This document shows, one piece after another, positions 1 to 6,472 of a DNA stretch of 10,839 bases. A program made the translations under genes and the position numbers. The notes under the pieces are model-generated. The model had not been told where the DNA came from and searched no databases. It saw only the letters and a list, made by a program, of their open reading frames with translations. Source of the stretch: JBAZDV01 sp041669745 (lineage in GTDB: Archaea; Thermoplasmatota; Thermoplasmata; Methanomassiliicoccales; Methanomethylophilaceae). The stretch spans positions 1 through 10,839 of the forward strand of contig JBAYAO010000045.1 of assembly GCA_041669745.1 (NCBI GenBank), read 5' to 3'. Each line of letters starts with the position of its first letter. Within the stretch, counting starts at the first letter, position 1.

Positions 1-1039
1 CACGGCAGGGCTGACCTACCCTGGTGCATTTGGCACCGCATCCGCCAACCGTTGCCGGTCCGAGACACAGTATCCCCTGGTCCATGAGACAGAGGTCCGG
101 ATCTACGTCAACCTCGTAAGGCTCGTTGATCTTCGTTATTCTCCTGTTCTCCTTATGCCTAGGGCATTCCTCGCAAAGGGTCTTGTCGGTTACTCCGATC
201 ATCGTTCCCTTCGGGGGCAGCGCAACGCCGTTGTACACGAATCCGACCAATGCATCGAGCAACTGGGATATGGACTCCTGTGTGGGCGGGCATCCGGGTA
301 TCGAATAATCCACATCGATGACCTGGTCCAGTGACTTCACCGTGTCGTAGAGTGTCGGCAGGGTGAGTGTCCCCTCGGGTGCCTTGTAGGACGTCTGAGG
401 GATGACCGGTTCGTTCTTGTGACCGCACTGCTCCTGGAATGATGCCGTCGAGGGCGTCTTCGTGTAGACGTAATCGAGGATCTCCTTGTGATCGTTCACC
501 AGATTCGCCAATGCTGGTATGCCGCCGAAGCAGGCGCACGAGCCGTAGGAGACCACGAGTACCGATTTCTGCCTGAGCAGTTTGACCATCGATTCGTTCT
601 CCGTGTTCCTTATCGCACCGTTGATGATCGAAACGGTTATCTCCCCGTCCTTCATCGCTGCGATATCGTGTTCTTTTCCGTCCTGAGCGATCGGCCACAT
701 GACGATATCCGCCATATCGCCGATGTTCAGGACCTTCTCGTCCGCATCGAGGATCGATACGTCGCATCCGCCGCATGCGGCTGCCCAGTAGAGGGCGATC
801 TTGATCTTACCGCCTTTCGGCGCACCGAGGTTGGGAACGTATCCATCTATGGGCCTGTTGGCAACGAATTCGTCGGCTGCCGCCGGTGCCGCCTTCTTGG
901 CTGCAGGGGCCGTCTTCTTAGCTTCGGTGTCTGCTTTCTTGGACGCGGAATCCGCTTTGTGGTCCTTACATCCGCAGCCGCAGGCCTTCGCCGACTTCTT
1001 CTCTGCTCTCTTCGCTTTCATGTCACTAAAGAATCCCAT
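1..1039 (-). CDS. mvhG: F420-non-reducing [NiFe] hydrogenase small subunit MvhG, 3' end outside window
   Basis: This is the electron-transfer small subunit of the cytoplasmic MvhADG hydrogenase, which passes H2-derived electrons from the NiFe subunit MvhA to MvhD and HdrA. I read 346 codons by translating the minus strand; the gene runs off at position 1. Visible motifs are CGGC at residues 89-92, GSC ending at C168 and GCPP at 249-252 (proximal 4Fe-4S ligands), then a cysteine-rich C-terminal part (C289, C292, C317, C325, C334, C338, C345) fitting two further clusters. No signal peptide is seen, which suits a cytoplasmic enzyme. The ATG at 1039 follows AAGGAGG with a 7-nt spacer and lies 2 bp after the mvhD stop. 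Odd feature: about 75 residues precede the hydrogenase core. They are rich in Lys and Ala and contain ACGCGCK near residues 19-25. No ATG, GTG or TTG between residues 8 and 80 would remove this extension. Identification as a group 3 hydrogenase small subunit is firm; the Mvh assignment rests on the neighbours. Confidence 0.9.
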   Translation of the reverse strand, partial: MGFFSDMKAKRAEKKSAKACGCGCKDHKADSASKKADTEAKKTAPAAKKAAPAAADEFVANRPIDGYVPNLGAPKGGKIKIALYWAAACGGCDVSILDADEKVLNIGDMADIVMWPIAQDGKEHDIAAMKDGEITVSIINGAIRNTENESMVKLLRQKSVLVVSYGSCACFGGIPALANLVNDHKEILDYVYTKTPSTASFQEQCGHKNEPVIPQTSYKAPEGTLTLPTLYDTVKSLDQVIDVDYSIPGCPPTQESISQLLDALVGFVYNGVALPPKGTMIGVTDKTLCEECPRHKENRRITKINEPYEVDVDPDLCLMDQGILCLGPATVGGCGAKCTRVGQPCR

Positions 1040-1041
1040 TT

Positions 1042-1458
1042 TCATTCCTCCTTCTTCATGGGGGTCGGTCCGAGCGCCTTGATCGTATCAACGAACTCGA
1101 CGATCGTCTTCTGGAACTTCTCTCCCTCAGATGCCGAAACCCACTCGAGTTTCAGTCTCTTGGGATCGAATCCGTACTGTTCGAGGACCATTCTCAGGAG
1201 TGCGATCCTCCTTCTTGCCCTGTAGTTGCCTCCGATATAGTGGCAGTCACCAGGATGGCAACCGAGTATGACCACTCCGTCGGCTCCTTTGGAGAATGCT
1301 CTCAGAACGTGCTCCGGATCTATCCTCGCCGTGCACATCGTCCTGATGATACGGAAGTTCGTGGGCATCTGAAGTCTTGCCACACCGGCACCGTCGGCAC
1401 CCGCGTATGAGCACCAGTTGCAGCAGAACGCTACAATTCTAGGTTCGAAATCTGCCAT
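1042..1458 (-). CDS. mvhD: MvhD, iron-sulfur adaptor between hydrogenase and HdrA
   Basis: This 138-residue protein carries a 2Fe-2S cluster and links the Mvh hydrogenase to heterodisulfide reductase subunit HdrA. The cysteines fit the MvhD family: FCCNWCSYAGAD (C12, C13, C16), RTMC (C42) and GCHPGDCHY (C67, C72). The length is typical for stand-alone MvhD, so it is not fused to HdrA as in some relatives. The frame stays open upstream to 1683, but that part only shadows hdrA. The ATG at 1458 begins MADFEPRI, just before the family's conserved start, and follows GGAGTGA, which includes the hdrA stop codon. It lies 5 bp after hdrA and 2 bp before mvhG, so the three genes very probably form one transcript with coupled translation. 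Confidence 0.95.
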   Translation of the reverse strand: MADFEPRIVAFCCNWCSYAGADGAGVARLQMPTNFRIIRTMCTARIDPEHVLRAFSKGADGVVILGCHPGDCHYIGGNYRARRRIALLRMVLEQYGFDPKRLKLEWVSASEGEKFQKTIVEFVDTIKALGPTPMKKEE

Positions 1459-1463
1459 TGTAA

Positions 1464-4400
1464 TCACTCCCCTCCAACCGGATAGTCCAGACAGGCATCT
1501 ATCTCGGCCTGGATCTGAACGTTCTTGAATCCTTTCTGCTCCATTGCTCCTGACGGGCATGCCGCTACACAGCAACCGCATCCTTTGCAAAGACCTGGAT
1601 TGACGACGCTCTTCCTCTTCCCGGGCTCCGTCTCCACTATGGTTATGGCCTTGTACTCGCAACAGCCTTCGCAGACTCCGCAACCGTCACAGTAGTTCTC
1701 GTTGACAGAGGCTACGATACCTTCGGATGTCAGGAACGGCTTGGATATTATGGTCAATGCCCTTGACGCGGCTCCGGATGCCTGTGCGATGCTCTCATCC
1801 ATGAATTTCGGCCAATGTGCGAGACCCGCGACGAACACTCCCTCTGTCGCAAAGTCGACAGGCCTGAGTTTCTGGTGAGCCTCGAAATAGAAGCCGTCCT
1901 TGCTGATCGGGACCTTGAGCATCTTTGCGACCTCTTCCTTCTCCTCACGGTCGGGCGTTATGCCGTTGCTGAGAACGACACAATCGACGGGTATCTCAAC
2001 TTCCGCACCGAGGATGACGTCCTTCGCCTTCACCTTGCTGCCATCATATTCCGGCAGCGGATCGGCTTCGTCATACCTGACGAATCTGACTCCGACCTCT
2101 GACGCTCTCCTGTAGAGCTCCTCGCGGAATCCGTACGTCCTGATGTCCTTGTGCAGGACCGTGACGTTCGCTGTCGGATCAGCCATCTTTATCCTGATGG
2201 CGTTCCTGAGCGCAGACGCACAGCAGACACGCGAGCAGTACTTCACCGACTCGTTCCTCGAGCCTACGCATTGAATGAATGCAACGTTCTTCGCACTGAA
2301 TTTTCCATCTGCGACTGCCTGCTCCACTTCTACATTAGTCATGACCTTCTTGTCTTTCCCGTAGTTGTACTCGGTCGGCTTGTAGGGTGATGCTCCTGTC
2401 GCCAGGATTACCGCACCGACAGGGAACTCGCTGCCGTCGTTGAGCTGAAGTTTGAAATTCCCGACGAATCCGGGGATGTCCTTCACTTCTGAGTTCAGAT
2501 GAACGGTGATGAGCTTGTTGGATTCGACCTTCGCGATCGTATTCTTAACGAACGCGCCGGTGTCCACTCCATCCTCGTTGTGTCTGAAGTTGAGTGCGTT
2601 CCCGCCGAGCTGCGCCGCCCTCTCCACCAGATGCACCGGGAATCCCTGTGCTGCGATATCCAAGGCTGTGGTCATACCGGTGATGCCTCCACCGATCACG
2701 GCCGCCGCATTCGTCACTGGGATCTTCGTTCCCTCAAGAGGTTCGAGGAGGACCGCTTTCGCAACAGCCATCCTGACAAGGTCCTTCGCTTTTGCGGTCG
2801 CCTTCTCAGGCTCGTGCATATGAATCCATGAACACTGGTCACGGATGTTCGCCATGTTGAACAGATACTGGTTGAGTCCACCTTCTTTGCACGCCGCCCT
2901 GAATAAGGGTTCGTGCGTCCTCGGTGTACACGATGCCACCACTACGCGGTTGAGATCGTGCTCCGTGATCGCTGCCGCGATGGCTTTGAGCGTGTCCTGC
3001 GCACATGCGTACATGGTCTTCGTCGCGTAGACGACTCCGGGGAGCGTCTTCGCGTATTCCGCGACCGAGGGAACATCGACCGTTGCGCCGATGTTTATAC
3101 CGCATTCGCAGACCCATACTCCTATCCTGGGCTCTTTGCCGATGACGTCCTTCTCTGCCGGATATTCCTTTGGTGCACACGGCTCGAAGTTGGCATCCAC
3201 GATGTACCTGCCCGCTTTGGCGGATGCTCCGCTTGATTCGGCGACGGTCGTCGGGATATCCTTCGGTGCAGCGAATGCACCGGAGACGAAGATGCCCTCT
3301 CTCGATGTCTCCAACGGCTCGAACACCGTCGTCTGACAGAATCCGTACTCGTTGAGTTTGACACCGAGGATCTCCGAAAGCTCCTCTCCGCCGACTGGCG
3401 GAACCAATCCGATGGACAATACGACCAGATCGAAGGCATCCGATTTCGGATTACCGTCAGCATCGACGTGATTGACGATGATCTGCTTTGTGACCGGGTC
3501 CTCCTCCAGGTTCGAAACGCGTGAGGACCTGTGCAGATTGATCTTGTATTCGTTCTCGGCCCTTTGGACGTAGGCCTCGAACTCCTTACCGTATGATCTG
3601 ATATCCATGAAGAATATATCCTCCTGAACGTCGGAGTGCTCCTTCGTGATGATCGCCTGTTTGGTCGCGTACATGCAACAGACTGAAGAGCAGTACTTCT
3701 TCCAGTCCTTCTTCTCGGATCTGGATCCGCAGCACTGGACGAACGCGATCTTCTTGGGTGCCTCACCGTTCGAGGGGCATTTGATATGACCATGGTCAGG
3801 ACCAGACGCGCACATCATCCTCTCGAATTCCATGGCAGTAACGACATTTGCGTACCTGCCGTATCCGTATTCGGTAGCATACTTGGCGTCCCATATCTGG
3901 AATCCGGCGGCCGCAATGATCGAACCGACCTCGAGAACCTCCTCCGATCCCTGATCCTTGTAATTTATCGCTCCCTTCTTACAGGTCGTCTCGCAGATAC
4001 CGCACTTGTCTTTGGTAAGCTTGCGGCAGAAGTTGGGGTCTATGAGCGCAACCCTCGGCACAGCCTGTGCATGTGGTATGTATATCGCTTTTCTCGTCGT
4101 GAGTCCGAACTCGAACTCATCGGTAATGTTCTTCGTAGGGCATTTCGCGATACAGTCACCGCAACCGGTACACTCCTTTGGATTGACGTACCTGGGTTTC
4201 GTCTTGACCGTGACCTTGAAATCTCCTGCTTTCCCATCGACCTTCGTGACCTCTGAATAGGTCATTACGGTAATGTTGGGGTGACCCGCACAATCTGCCA
4301 TCTTTGGCGAGAGGATACAGGCAGAACAGTCGTTCGTTGGAAAAGTCTTGTCCAGACGGGACATTTTTCCGCCGATGGTGGGATCTCTCTCCACCAGGTA

Positions 4401-4484
4401 GACGTGAATGTCCCTGTCTGCAAGATCCAACGAAGCCTGGATGCCTGCAATTCCTCCACCGATAACCAATGCTGATTTTGTCAA
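1464..4484 (-). CDS. hdrA: HdrA, flavin subunit of heterodisulfide reductase, long form with two flavin modules
   Basis: HdrA is the FAD-containing hub where electrons from Mvh hydrogenase are bifurcated to ferredoxin and, through HdrBC, to CoM-S-S-CoB. At 1006 aa it is clearly longer than the usual roughly 650-residue HdrA. Parts in order: flavin module 1 (about 1-430) with VIGGGIAG at 7-14, the cysteine segment DCSACIL at 52-58, an inserted ferredoxin-like domain (C105, C108, C111, C115; C153, C161, C164, C168) and KYCSSVCC at 263-270. Next is a segment resembling the N-terminal domain of normal HdrA (about 451-590: VWVCECG, ASCTPRTHEPLF). Flavin module 2 (about 591-915) has VIGGGITG at 596-603 and KYCSRVCC at 748-755, but no inserted ferredoxin and no DCSACIL. 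A C-terminal two-cluster ferredoxin domain ends the protein (C932-C942 and C966-C976). The start is TTG, chosen because the nucleotide-binding motif begins at residue 7 and GGAGG lies 7 nt upstream. HdrA family membership is firm; how two flavins would operate is unknown. Confidence 0.93.
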   Translation of the reverse strand: MTKSALVIGGGIAGIQASLDLADRDIHVYLVERDPTIGGKMSRLDKTFPTNDCSACILSPKMADCAGHPNITVMTYSEVTKVDGKAGDFKVTVKTKPRYVNPKECTGCGDCIAKCPTKNITDEFEFGLTTRKAIYIPHAQAVPRVALIDPNFCRKLTKDKCGICETTCKKGAINYKDQGSEEVLEVGSIIAAAGFQIWDAKYATEYGYGRYANVVTAMEFERMMCASGPDHGHIKCPSNGEAPKKIAFVQCCGSRSEKKDWKKYCSSVCCMYATKQAIITKEHSDVQEDIFFMDIRSYGKEFEAYVQRAENEYKINLHRSSRVSNLEEDPVTKQIIVNHVDADGNPKSDAFDLVVLSIGLVPPVGGEELSEILGVKLNEYGFCQTTVFEPLETSREGIFVSGAFAAPKDIPTTVAESSGASAKAGRYIVDANFEPCAPKEYPAEKDVIGKEPRIGVWVCECGINIGATVDVPSVAEYAKTLPGVVYATKTMYACAQDTLKAIAAAITEHDLNRVVVASCTPRTHEPLFRAACKEGGLNQYLFNMANIRDQCSWIHMHEPEKATAKAKDLVRMAVAKAVLLEPLEGTKIPVTNAAAVIGGGITGMTTALDIAAQGFPVHLVERAAQLGGNALNFRHNEDGVDTGAFVKNTIAKVESNKLITVHLNSEVKDIPGFVGNFKLQLNDGSEFPVGAVILATGASPYKPTEYNYGKDKKVMTNVEVEQAVADGKFSAKNVAFIQCVGSRNESVKYCSRVCCASALRNAIRIKMADPTANVTVLHKDIRTYGFREELYRRASEVGVRFVRYDEADPLPEYDGSKVKAKDVILGAEVEIPVDCVVLSNGITPDREEKEEVAKMLKVPISKDGFYFEAHQKLRPVDFATEGVFVAGLAHWPKFMDESIAQASGAASRALTIISKPFLTSEGIVASVNENYCDGCGVCEGCCEYKAITIVETEPGKRKSVVNPGLCKGCGCCVAACPSGAMEQKGFKNVQIQAEIDACLDYPVGGE

Positions 4485-4491
4485 ATCTTTG

Positions 4492-4496
4492 CCTCC
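4492..4496 (-). promoter_or_regulatory. Shine-Dalgarno site deciding the TTG start of hdrA
   Basis: Read on the minus strand, GGAGG lies 7 nt before the TTG at 4484. The next in-frame ATG is codon 41, beyond the essential GGGIAG motif, so TTG is the only sensible start. Confidence 0.75.
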
Positions 4497-4502
4497 GTTG
4501 TC

Positions 4503-4510
4503 TTATATAG
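4503..4510 (-). promoter_or_regulatory. TATA-like box close to hdrA
   Basis: The minus strand reads CTATATAA, a good archaeal TATA match. Its centre is only about 22 bp from the TTG start, so transcription from it would begin at or inside the start codon and leave out the GGAGG ribosome site. The motif is nearly symmetric and might instead act rightward. Its role is unclear. Confidence 0.3.
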
Positions 4511-4540
4511 TGTTTGGAACTAGGGAGGGGAGATACGATG

Positions 4541-4550
4541 GTATATTTTA
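4541..4550 (-). promoter_or_regulatory. Candidate TATA box for the hdrA-mvhD-mvhG operon
   Basis: The minus strand reads TAAAATATAC. With the usual spacing of about 26 bp, transcription would begin near 4519, giving a leader of about 35 nt that contains the GGAGG site. This makes it the better candidate promoter for hdrA than the nearer TATA-like box. It was judged by eye only. Confidence 0.4.
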
Positions 4551-4638
4551 ACCATTTCTACGTAATGTTATTAAATAGTTAGAGCCGTATTGTATAGAAT
4601 AAAATATTTCCGGACAAGTTTAACTTCCAACGATTTTT

Positions 4639-4700
4639 AGTATTACCTAAAAAACATATAGCCAGACACTATAAAAACGAATATCGTAGAGTATTACCTA
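4639..4700. repeat. Pair of 11-bp direct repeats AGTATTACCTA
   Basis: AGTATTACCTA occurs exactly at 4639-4649 and 4690-4700, starts 51 bp apart (roughly five helical turns). A related inverted element, AATACTA, lies at 4719-4725. Chance is possible in A/T-rich DNA, but the position between two divergent promoters fits a regulator binding site. Confidence 0.45.
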
Positions 4701-4722
4701 TATTGATAATGCTACATCAATA
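4701..4722. repeat. Perfect 7-bp inverted repeat with 8-bp spacer
   Basis: TATTGAT at 4701-4707 is the exact reverse complement of ATCAATA at 4716-4722. It starts directly after the second AGTATTACCTA repeat. It could be a dimeric operator; the arms are A/T-rich, so a stable RNA hairpin is less likely. Confidence 0.45.
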
Positions 4723-4755
4723 CTAGTCATTTTTAGAAAAATACATCCGATAAAA

Positions 4756-4768
4756 CGAAATATATTTT
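4756..4768 (+). promoter_or_regulatory. Candidate promoter of the RING-like protein gene
   Basis: CGAAATATATTTT resembles a BRE plus TATA box. Transcription would begin near 4788, about 50 nt before the ATG at 4839. A second A/T-rich match, AATTTTAATTA at 4805-4815, would give an almost leaderless transcript, which would fit the lack of a clear ribosome site before 4839. I cannot decide between them. Confidence 0.35.
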
Positions 4769-4838
4769 GGACGTTTTAAGCGACGTTAAATCGATAATCG
4801 CAATAATTTTAATTACAACCTCGACGATGTTCGGTTAG

Positions 4839-5351
4839 ATGAACATCGAAATGACGTATATACTGGCACTTATCGGCGTCATAGCGGTGACCCTCTCACT
4901 TTATGCTATCATGGTGATGAGGAGACAGGACTTTGACCTTCGGAATCTTCATGACGAAAGGATTGTCGGCGTAAAATCTACTTATTTTTTGGACACGGCT
5001 AGGAACGAGAGACAGTGTGAGATCTGCTTCGGAAATGTCGACGATGAATCGGTTTTGGAATGTTCCTGCGGTCGGATTTTCCACATATCCTGCGCAAAGC
5101 TGACGAGGGAATGCCCCTATTGTAAAACCCCCTACAGCGAGATGCGGGACGATACTGCGGCGATAGCGAAGTGCCCCTCATGCGGAAAATTGATTATCGA
5201 CAATGTATGCACGTGCGGTACGGTGCTCCCGAACAGGGACGATTCGTTCAAATGCGTCTGCGGTTCCCGCATAAGCACCTCGGAGACGGAATGCCCCTCA
5301 TGCGGTGCTGAATACCGTTCGGAAGTGGGCGTTCCTGGAAAAACGGTTTAA
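4839..5351 (+). CDS. Membrane-anchored RING-like / zinc-ribbon protein of unknown function
   Basis: I do not recognise a named family for this 170-residue protein. One hydrophobic helix (about 7-27, YILALIGVIAVTLS onward) is followed by RRQ, suggesting the rest faces the cytoplasm. Next comes a cross-brace-like pattern C60-x2-C63-x11-C75-x-C77-x4-H82-x2-C85-x6-C92-x2-C95. This is the C4HC3 order of RING-CH/PHD fingers, though with short loops. Two further zinc-ribbon-like pairs follow: C112/C115 with C124/C126, and C139/C141 with C152/C155. No other enzyme domain is visible. It lies 22 bp before pop5, so the two are probably co-transcribed ahead of the proteasome-exosome genes. A role in protein or RNA quality control is only inferred from this position. 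A plain multi-zinc-ribbon scaffold is the main alternative. The ATG at 4839 lacks a clear ribosome site; an ATG at 4851 is possible. Confidence 0.75.
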   Translation: MNIEMTYILALIGVIAVTLSLYAIMVMRRQDFDLRNLHDERIVGVKSTYFLDTARNERQCEICFGNVDDESVLECSCGRIFHISCAKLTRECPYCKTPYSEMRDDTAAIAKCPSCGKLIIDNVCTCGTVLPNRDDSFKCVCGSRISTSETECPSCGAEYRSEVGVPGKTV

Positions 5352-5373
5352 ACATCACCGCGTATCATGTTGC

Positions 5374-5685
5374 ATGGTCGTGAAGGAGAAGAGAGGCAGG
5401 AGAAGGTACATTGCTTTCAATCTGAATGATGCTTTCAGCAAAGAGACACTGATCGCGAAACTCCGCTCCCTCACATCGCCGAACGATCCGCCCTATGTCG
5501 TCCAATGCTCTGCCGGTTGGGCGATAGTGCGATGTTCCCCGGTCAGGACGGACGATGTCCTGGCGCTCTTGAGGAGAGCCGACCCGACGTCGTCGTCACT
5601 GTGCACTTCTGGTACCCTGAGGACGCTTCGCGAGAAATACCCCGAACTTAAGAGGACACGTCCTCGCGCACGTGGGAAAGCGTGA
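5374..5685 (+). CDS. rnp2: Ribonuclease P protein component 2 (Pop5/Rnp2)
   Basis: This is a protein subunit of archaeal RNase P, which removes 5' leaders from pre-tRNAs together with its RNA and the Rpp30, Rpp21 and Rpp29 subunits. The 103-residue product shows the Pop5 pattern: RRRYIAFNL near the N-terminus, then YVVQCSAGWAIVRCS, and a C-terminal TSGTLRTLREKY. Length is slightly below the usual 110-120. The ATG at 5374 is chosen because it lies just before the conserved RYIAF strand. A GTG at 5305 in the same frame would add 23 residues unlike Pop5 and overlap the upstream gene. No good Shine-Dalgarno site is seen before 5374, so translation may be coupled to the RING-like gene 22 bp upstream. 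Pop5 just before psmA is the classical archaeal arrangement. The Rpp30 gene often found next to it is absent here. Confidence 0.9.
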   Translation: MVVKEKRGRRRYIAFNLNDAFSKETLIAKLRSLTSPNDPPYVVQCSAGWAIVRCSPVRTDDVLALLRRADPTSSSLCTSGTLRTLREKYPELKRTRPRARGKA

Positions 5686-5694
5686 CGTAAACCC

Positions 5695-5702
5695 ATATAT
5701 AC
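5695..5702 (+). promoter_or_regulatory. Candidate TATA box of psmA
   Basis: ATATATAC stands in the 63-bp gap between rnp2 and psmA. Normal spacing puts the transcription start near 5725, leaving a leader of about 24 nt that includes the AAGGAG ribosome site at 5733-5738. This fits well with a separate promoter for the psmA-to-prefoldin series. Confidence 0.5.
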
Positions 5703-5748
5703 TGCCTTTCTATAACAGAGTCCGAGAGAGACAAGGAGCTAACTAATT

Positions 5749-6459
5749 ATGCAACCAGGACAAATGGCATATGACAGGGGGATAACGGTCTTTTCCCCTG
5801 ACGGAAGACTTTTTCAGGTGGAATACGCACGCGAAGCTGTGAAGAAAGGGACCACGACCATCGGATTGAAATTCAAGGACGGTGTAATACTCATCGTGGA
5901 CAAACGCGTCTCCAGCAGACTCGTGGAACCCAGGTCCATCGAGAAAATATACACCATTGATGAGTTCATCGGATGCGCAACGTCTGGTCTCGTCGCCGAC
6001 GCAAGGATACTTGTCGATCAGGCAAGGAAGGATGCACAGGTCCACAAGGTCACATACGGCGAGAATATCACCGTCGAGGCACTTGTGAAGAAGATCTGCG
6101 ATTTCAAACAGAACTACACTCAGTACGGTGGAGTACGTCCGTTCGGTACGGCCCTCCTCATGGCAGGGGTGGATGATCTCGGCTGTCATCTTTTCGAGAC
6201 GGACCCGTCCGGAGCGCTTGTGGCTTACAAGGCAGGAAGCATCGGTGCCGGTCGTCCGGTCGTCATGGATACGTTCGAGAAGGAATTCAAGGACAACATG
6301 ACCTACAAGGATGCCATGGCCCTCGGACTGAAGGCACTTTCCGCTGCAATAGAGGACAAGGTGACTGTGGAGACCGTCGAAGTCGGTGTCGTGGAGAAGG
6401 ACAGGGCCTTCAGAAGACTTGACGACAAAGAACTGGCCGGTTTCATCGAGAAACTTTGA
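5749..6459 (+). CDS. psmA: Proteasome alpha subunit
   Basis: It forms the outer rings of the 20S proteasome and gates entry of unfolded substrates to the beta-subunit chamber. The 236-residue protein is full length. The N-terminus MQPGQMAYDR holds the gating YDR motif (8-10), and GRLFQVEYAREAVKKG at 19-34 is the alpha-subunit signature. K66 (in SIEKIY) matches the lysine of the pocket that binds the HbYX tail of PAN-type ATPases. QYTQYGGVRPFG follows in the middle of the protein. The sequence is especially close to Thermoplasma alpha in its N-terminus. The ATG at 5749 follows AAGGAG with a 10-nt spacer. No beta subunit or PAN gene is in the window, as usual for this locus. It heads the tightly packed exosome series and probably has its own promoter. 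Confidence 0.97.
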   Translation: MQPGQMAYDRGITVFSPDGRLFQVEYAREAVKKGTTTIGLKFKDGVILIVDKRVSSRLVEPRSIEKIYTIDEFIGCATSGLVADARILVDQARKDAQVHKVTYGENITVEALVKKICDFKQNYTQYGGVRPFGTALLMAGVDDLGCHLFETDPSGALVAYKAGSIGAGRPVVMDTFEKEFKDNMTYKDAMALGLKALSAAIEDKVTVETVEVGVVEKDRAFRRLDDKELAGFIEKL

Positions 6460-6472
6460 AGGCTGTGATTCC

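Larger units (their letters stand above)
4485..4838. other. A/T-rich divergent intergenic region, 354 bp, no gene
   Basis: This region separates the leftward hydrogenase/HdrA operon from the rightward block. It is much richer in A and T than the genes on either side, has stops in all frames, and shows no tRNA-like or other obvious RNA structure. It holds several TATA-like boxes on both strands (near 4503, 4541, 4670, 4758 and 4805), an 11-bp direct repeat and a 7-bp inverted repeat. It very probably carries the promoters and operators for both divergent units. Confidence 0.7.

Noticed and set aside
159..776. Open frame of 205 codons on the minus strand
   Set aside because: It lies in a different frame within mvhG, whose cysteine motifs are unmistakable. 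The translated text is Arg/His/Asp-rich, as in typical out-of-frame shadows of G/C-richer genes.
4538..4582. 14-codon reading frame on the plus strand after a purine-rich GGGAGGGGAGAT, ending in TAG
   Set aside because: The ribosome-site-like stretch is attractive, but the frame is very short. The nearest plus-strand TATA match (4503-4510) would start transcription after that stretch, and the hdrA promoter on the other strand explains much of the sequence. TAG read-through as pyrrolysine cannot be supported.
4485..4838. tRNA, small RNA or CRISPR in the A/T-rich gap
   Set aside because: No cloverleaf, T-loop consensus or regularly spaced repeat-spacer pattern was found; the repeats present number only two or three and fit operators better.
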